Source of the DNA: Fasciolopsis buskii
Taxonomy: Eukaryota; Platyhelminthes; Trematoda; Plagiorchiida; Fasciolidae
Length of the DNA: 64,000 nucleotides
Direction of reading: 5' to 3'
Assembly (NCBI GenBank): GCA_008360955.1
Contig: LUCM01000180.1
Location: forward strand, 393,071 to 457,070
Below the pieces are notes generated by a model. That model saw only the letters and a list, made by a program, of their open reading frames with translations, was not told the DNA's origin and did not search any database. This document shows, piece by piece, positions 59,655 to 64,000 of the stretch (positions are counted from its first letter, which is position 1; each line of letters begins with the position of its first letter). Position numbers and translations under genes: made by a program.

Positions 59655-59755
59655 ACTTGATAGCCCTCTGTTGGCCGCGGTCCCTTCCCTGAAAAATGAT
59701 GTACATTGTTGTTTTATTAATAAACGAAGTAAAAGATAAAAGTATTTGTTATTAA
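59655..59755 (+). repeat. SINE family B, 3' body only
   Basis: TAGCCCTCTGTTGGCCGCGG, TTCCCTGAAAAATGATGTAC, ATTGTTGTTTTATTAATAAA and CGAAGTAAAAGATAAAAG match the body and A-rich tail of SINE B copies 1 and 2. The tRNA-like head is absent, so this copy is 5'-truncated, consistent with insertion by target-primed reverse transcription. Confidence 0.8.
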
Positions 59756-61164
59756 ATTTAGTTCCACAGAGCTCTGACTGTCCGTTGTCAATGAATAATC
59801 CTAGTACGACAAGCTGAAAGCTAATCTATTAATGCATGCCCGTGGCTTAAATTGTCTTCATAACTGAATTTTATAGCGACCACCCTACTCGAAAATAAGA
59901 TATTTTCCCGAAGTACCTATTCTCAAGTGAAATCGCGCGAGTTTTAATCGTTTTGTGTACAAATTGTTACTGATTCCTAAATAGCTAAATAGAGTAATTC
60001 GTAAATCCGTGCACATGGTGTCAATGTCATCTTGGATATGAAACAAGAATTGGGTGTTTCTAATTGTTCTAGAATTTTTCTTTTGTCCCATTGTTCGTTC
60101 GCCAACATTTTCCCCATGATCCTTCCCAATATGAGTCGCGGTATTTCTGATACTAGTGCTTATGAGAACGGAAATAAAGGTTGTTTTAAGTAAGATCTTC
60201 GTATGGATGTTTCCAATGGATTGTACATTTTCAGATATCTGCCTCTCTGATGGCACAAAGCATTTTCCTGACCTAGCTTGAAATTGTGTTTTCTGACGTG
60301 CCGTTTCGTACGTCGCCAATTTTGGTGTCGTAACGAAATGGCTGACTCCATTCTGCAAGGTCCCAGCCACCGGTTTGGCATTCTTCTATCCTAGCAAGGA
60401 AAAGGAATATTGAAAACCATAAGGTACCGAATTGCATGTTGTTTCCTTCACTCCCAAACGTTTGCACCTGTTCCAACGACGATATTCACCAAAACGTTGA
60501 CGATCTGGTTCCAGGACATCCGGAGGTAGACGAAATATTCGTAATACGTGTCGTCCAACCTGAATCCGGGGCCCGATGCACTTGTCTTTATGCACCTATA
60601 TGCGTGTGCACACGCGTTGTTTCCGCAAGCCGTTCATCTTTGATAATTTTATAAACGTAAACTGTCGCTCCAAAGGGGACTTCTGTAAAATGACTGGACA
60701 GAAATCTGTCGACTTTATCTTAATGCCATACGTTTGTTGTAAGATCGAAATTCTTTAGAGACCATCTGCATCTGCGCCGAAAAATAGATTCATCCCACTG
60801 ATTGACTGACTGCTCGATTGACTGACTAGCTTGGATAAGTGTTGTGAAAGCGTGTGCGGGACAATTTGGGATGCAAATATACTCACGGTCCCTCCACTGT
60901 TTCAAGAGCTATACTATTTATTTTCCCTTATCTGAACAGATGCGTAGACCAGACAGTCACCTGTACCATAAGCTCAATGACAACAGAATAGGATCACCGG
61001 TACACAAAGAATAAGTGGAAGAATACCGTTCAAGAACAGCTTATTGACTGAGGAAATAGCATCCACCTTACCTGGCATCTCTATCCGAAAATCTGGTCCA
61101 GATGAAAATACAGAAAACAATCTGCTTTCTTTTCGAATTATGAAATGAACGCATAGCTTATCAC
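59756..61164. other. No recognised gene; 161-codon minus frame at 59,885-60,370
   Basis: The frame at 59,885-60,370 (minus) is the longest uninterrupted one outside the retroelements, but it starts with GTG and has no recognisable domain. An overlapping minus frame runs from 60,595 to 60,160 with a single stop and is arginine rich. At uniform base composition roughly two or three frames this long are expected in 64 kb by chance. No splice or polyadenylation support was found. Confidence 0.35.
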
Positions 61165-61262
61165 TGAACAAATTGAAAGCAGTGCACAGCTGTTTCATCA
61201 ACCCCGTTTAGAATGTTCAGGATCGTATGTTCACACTGCCGTACTGAGGTTCGAACACCACA
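61165..61262 (-). repeat. SINE family A, degenerate partial copy
   Basis: On the plus strand AAGCAGTGCACAGCTGTTTC is the reverse complement of the SINE A body block (GAAACAGCTGTACAGTGCTT with one change), followed by ATCAACCCCGTTTAG and, at the expected distance, ACTGAGGTTCGAACACC, the reverse of a box-B-like sequence. The tail and the 5' end are not readable. Confidence 0.55.
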
Positions 61263-61779
61263 GGCTGCTGTGGGCACATGTTACTTGAGCCTGTCAGTCT
61301 TGAGGCGAAGTAAGGCCTGTTGAAGAGTAATCTCAAATTGAAAACTGTATGGATTTTTCTCCCCGTGCTGGACGGTTGATAGTTCTTTTATTATTGTCGT
61401 TTTTGCTCCATTCGACAAAAATGGATATTTGCAGATGCAATCCATAAAAACATCTAATTCTGGAAATATTTTAGAGAGAAACAGACATAGTATTTCTTTA
61501 CTTGGAGTTATAGGTCAACATTACAGTCAGCTACGCGTGTGCATGTAATGAATTTACCAATAATATAAGCGGAACAAACATTTCCGAAGACTGACAACAA
61601 CTACGGACTTAGTGTGTACGTGAATTAGCAATTGGTATACAAGTCTGAACTCGTCCGGTTATCGCGTTTCATCATTTGAATTTACAGTCTGGGACAAGGA
61701 TTCTCAGCAGATTTCCCATCAGTCTAAAATGATGCCAGGTAGATCGAAGATAAGTACTTGATAAACAAATGGCAGATCA
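61263..61779. other. Possible 3' UTR of the minus-strand exon; otherwise unrecognised
   Basis: If the exon at 61,780-61,961 is real, its 3' UTR would run leftward through here. TTTATT at about 61,387-61,392 is AATAAA on the minus strand, about 390 bases past the stop. Nothing else was recognised. Confidence 0.3.
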
Positions 61780-61961
61780 TTAATCATCGGCCCAAACACG
61801 GATTTCAGAGCGAAGATGAATGCCACAAAACAAGTAGCTTTCGGCAGAATTGTTTAGGATACATCCGTAATTAACAGTGTTCGTCTTCCTCGAACTGTTC
61901 AGCTTTTCATTGGGGCCCTCAGAGGCGGATTCTTCATTGTTCACCATCATTTCATTGGCTT
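61780..61961 (-). CDS. Candidate terminal exon, unrecognised protein
   Basis: On the minus strand one of the strongest acceptors in the window (TTTTTCCTCTCCTCTTATTC then CAG, ending at 61,962) precedes an exon that completes a codon with two bases. It then stays open for 59 codons to a TAA at 61,780-61,782. The peptide begins ANEMMVNNEESASEGPNEKL, an acidic polar stretch, and ends RSEIRVWADD. The other two frames stop within about five codons. A possible upstream partner with the strong acceptor AAGTTCCTCTTCAG lies at about 62,970 (minus), but its frame stops before a good donor. I do not recognise the protein. A polyadenylation signal is plausible at 61,387. Confidence 0.35.
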
Positions 61962-62052
61962 CTGGAATAAGAGGAGAGGAAAAAGTAGAACAGCGTCTAG
62001 AAAGCCCATTTGCATTGCAAAAGGGTTGGTGAAAGAGTGCTCACTCGTACTA
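61962..62052. other. Possible intron sequence
   Basis: This contains the polypyrimidine tract (on the minus strand) of the candidate exon to its left. Nothing else was seen. Confidence 0.3.
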
Positions 62053-62074
62053 CATATATATATATATATATATT
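62053..62074. repeat. TA microsatellite
   Basis: A simple TA run of about 22 bp, with no recognisable SINE beside it. Confidence 0.9.
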
Positions 62075-63489
62075 ACATTTGAGAATATCTGCATCTCATA
62101 CGGCATATTGAAGAAAAAATTTAAATGCCTGCACTAAGCTGCAAAATGTTAATTGTGACGTTTCGATTGAGGCTTCCTAGTCGATAACGAGTTCTAGCCT
62201 GGATCCAACCGTCACAATAAACACCTCATAACTCAGTGTACGTCTTCAGATTTTTATTCAAAATATATGTGGTACCGCCGCGTGTAACCGGTAAACCTCT
62301 ACACTGGTGTGACTGTCGAAGTGTAAATGCTTACAGATACGCTTATGGAGATTTGACTGCCGTTAGTTTTTCTGTTTTTTTTGGATATCAGGTCGGTCAA
62401 TTAAACCTTTAGACTATTAATGTCAGCGCTTACTGCGCATATACGTGCGGTATGTCCACATAAAAGGAAACTGCTACTAAATAAGAAGAGTGAAAAGCTG
62501 TGGTCATTCAGCGAGCCAAGGGATCCGTGAAACACACCTGACCAATTAAGTGGGTTTCGCTGCGGAATCAGGTGATGCGCTCGATAACAACATCACCGGA
62601 GAAGATCAGTAATTTTCCTAGAAGTAACTCTGTTAATCCGCTACTGCTTTTCTGACCTATTTTTCGTTTTAAGCCAAACGTCCACCGTCAAAGTCTAAGA
62701 CGCTCTGAAGCTAAGCAAACTGTTATTTCCGTCCTACAAGATGTTGATTGTCCACTGAATATTTTGGAAATTTGTTCACATTATTATATCTCGATGCAAC
62801 ATCGTAATTAAATCTCAAAGGATGAAGACTCTGGCATTGCAACGATAGGTTTAGCAGAAGAAGCACCTGTAAGACTTCACTAAGCCATTTTCCTAGAAGA
62901 TGTCTGATGATCTTCTTGAACAACAATCTGGAGTGCATTCTCGGTTATTTTTGCTGTCATGTATTTACGGATTCCTGAAGAGGAACTTGGATGAATGGAA
63001 TTTGCCTTTATGCTCTTAACCCCTAGTTCCCTCGCGGTGAATATAGCTAGCTTCATTCTTCTCATGATTTAAATGCTGCAAGATATCGCACGTGGATCAT
63101 AAAACATTATCCCACACCAACAATACGGGCACGATTTTGTTATTCGGGGTTCCGTCCACAGCAGACATTGACCGAAGATGAGCTAGCCGACCTTGATTCC
63201 ACAAAAAGAATAGAGCAGAAGAAATCCGATTGAATTCTAATGTGCTTGTGTTCGTTCAACAACCTGAAATTCGAAACTGCCGATTCCATCTCATGTTGTT
63301 CGTCGCGGTCCACGTTGCACTAAGACTGCGATGTTTATAAGGTCATGAACAGGCCTGGAAAACACAACTCGGTCCAGCTTCCTTGCTTGGGCAGGTTTAA
63401 TTTGAATTCCTCAAATCGGACCCTATCGTAGTTTAAATTATTCCAGTTTTTTAGATGCAATTATTGCCTGGGTCATTTTACACAAAGCG
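62075..63489. other. No recognised gene
   Basis: Minus frames at 62,723-62,938 and 62,880-63,065 lie behind the acceptor at about 62,970, but neither has a motif. If the minus-strand gene at 61,780 is real, its previous exons would be here or beyond the window. Confidence 0.35.

Positions 63490-63528
<39 letters not shown>
63490..63528. repeat. TA microsatellite, longest in the window
   Basis: An uninterrupted TA run of about 39 bp, likely polymorphic in length between individuals. Confidence 0.95.
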
Positions 63529-63530
<2 letters not shown>

Positions 63531-63839
63531 CAGGAGACTTCTTTATAAACGAGACTGGTTTTGTGATAGCTTTAAAATGCTTACAACAAAAATGGAAATG
63601 TATGCAACGCATATCGTATGTGAGTAAATCACCAAGTGAATCGAAAAACTTTACGCCACGCAATGTGTTATATGAAAATGCGCGTTTATCCCTAGCACAA
63701 CGTTGTCAGTTTTAACTAAACTTTCCTGAGGAATGCTATTTTAGATAATCTAAACGCTGGCTACTTATTACTTTCACTGACAAATATGTTCCCGGTGCAT
63801 ACGCATTCACTTATTTTTAATGCATGACTTAATCTGTGA

Positions 63840-64000
63840 CTTCTTTAGTGGGTCCAATAAACAAGCGTTCAAAATCTTTGCCTCAGACTATTTGCCCATT
63901 TCGTCGAAAAGTGGGAAAAGTTACACTAAGATGCCTTTGAACACCTCAAATCTGATACGGTTCGTGAAATAACCGACTGTGCTAGCACAATTTTCGATGA
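63840..64000 (+). pseudogene. Possible Ty3/gypsy RT end, truncated by the window edge
   Basis: FAHFVEKWEKLH, stop, DAFEHLKSDTVREITDCAST resembles the end of a gypsy RT (F-x-W-x-x-x-C-x-x-AFExLK followed by the start of RNase H). The match is short, contains a stop and cannot be followed beyond the window, so it is tentative. Confidence 0.22.

Noticed and set aside
60974..61201. Minus frame of 75 codons with a hydrophobic C-terminus
   Set aside because: Its first codons are the body of a SINE A copy (GATGAAACAGCTGTGCACTG), so it is not an independent gene.
1..64000. Prokaryotic features such as operons, ribosome binding sites, insertion sequences or CRISPR arrays
   Set aside because: There are no long co-directional frames, no spaced direct-repeat array and no transposase. 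Polypyrimidine splice acceptors, non-LTR/PLE elements and tRNA-derived SINEs show eukaryotic nuclear DNA.

Overview
This window looks like nuclear DNA of a parasitic flatworm, most likely a trematode. Three things suggest that. It has no prokaryotic gene organisation: the open frames are short, overlap on both strands and are mostly what chance gives in 64 kb. It is full of decayed retroelements. The closest protein patterns I know for those elements (an APE/RT non-LTR family ending in LGHVLRMP and LPGWGPRD motifs, and a Penelope-like element with an ERxREHxPxWL GIY-YIG core) are typical of liver and lung flukes and schistosomes. Species cannot be fixed from the sequence alone. There is one assembly gap of 429 N (10,493-10,921).

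The dominant content is a retroelement graveyard. Three near-complete but dead copies of one non-LTR family lie on the minus strand at about 11,961-15,530, 22,820-25,390 and 49,729-53,075. They share a recognisable 5' leader as well as the endonuclease-reverse transcriptase frame. Two more C-terminal scraps of the same protein type lie on the plus strand at 2,564-2,835 and 21,259-21,680. A Penelope-like element (RT end plus GIY-YIG endonuclease) is at 9,610-10,310 on the plus strand. Weaker Ty3/gypsy-like scraps are at 35,941-36,411 (minus), 20,466-20,660 (plus) and 63,840-64,000 (plus).

Small non-autonomous elements fill much of the rest. SINE family A has a tRNA-like head and a conserved body of about 110 bp; I find eight copies, including an inverted pair at 22,045-22,436. 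SINE family B has a 70-nt tRNA-like head with a paired acceptor stem (three copies). A tRNA-Ser-like family D has two copies. Three copies of a short repeat read, on the minus strand, like a decayed hammerhead ribozyme of the kind Penelope-like elements carry. AT microsatellites often sit at the ends of these repeats, and a GATA/GACA block lies at 36,519-36,745.

Host genes are hard to see. The window is probably intergenic or deep intronic. The best candidate exons are a cluster at 5,679-6,478 (plus), a possible terminal exon at 32,239-32,340 (plus) with AATAAA downstream, and a possible terminal exon at 61,780-61,961 (minus) behind a strong polypyrimidine acceptor. All three are low confidence and I recognise none of the proteins. 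I see no rRNA, no intact functional tRNA gene and no CRISPR array.
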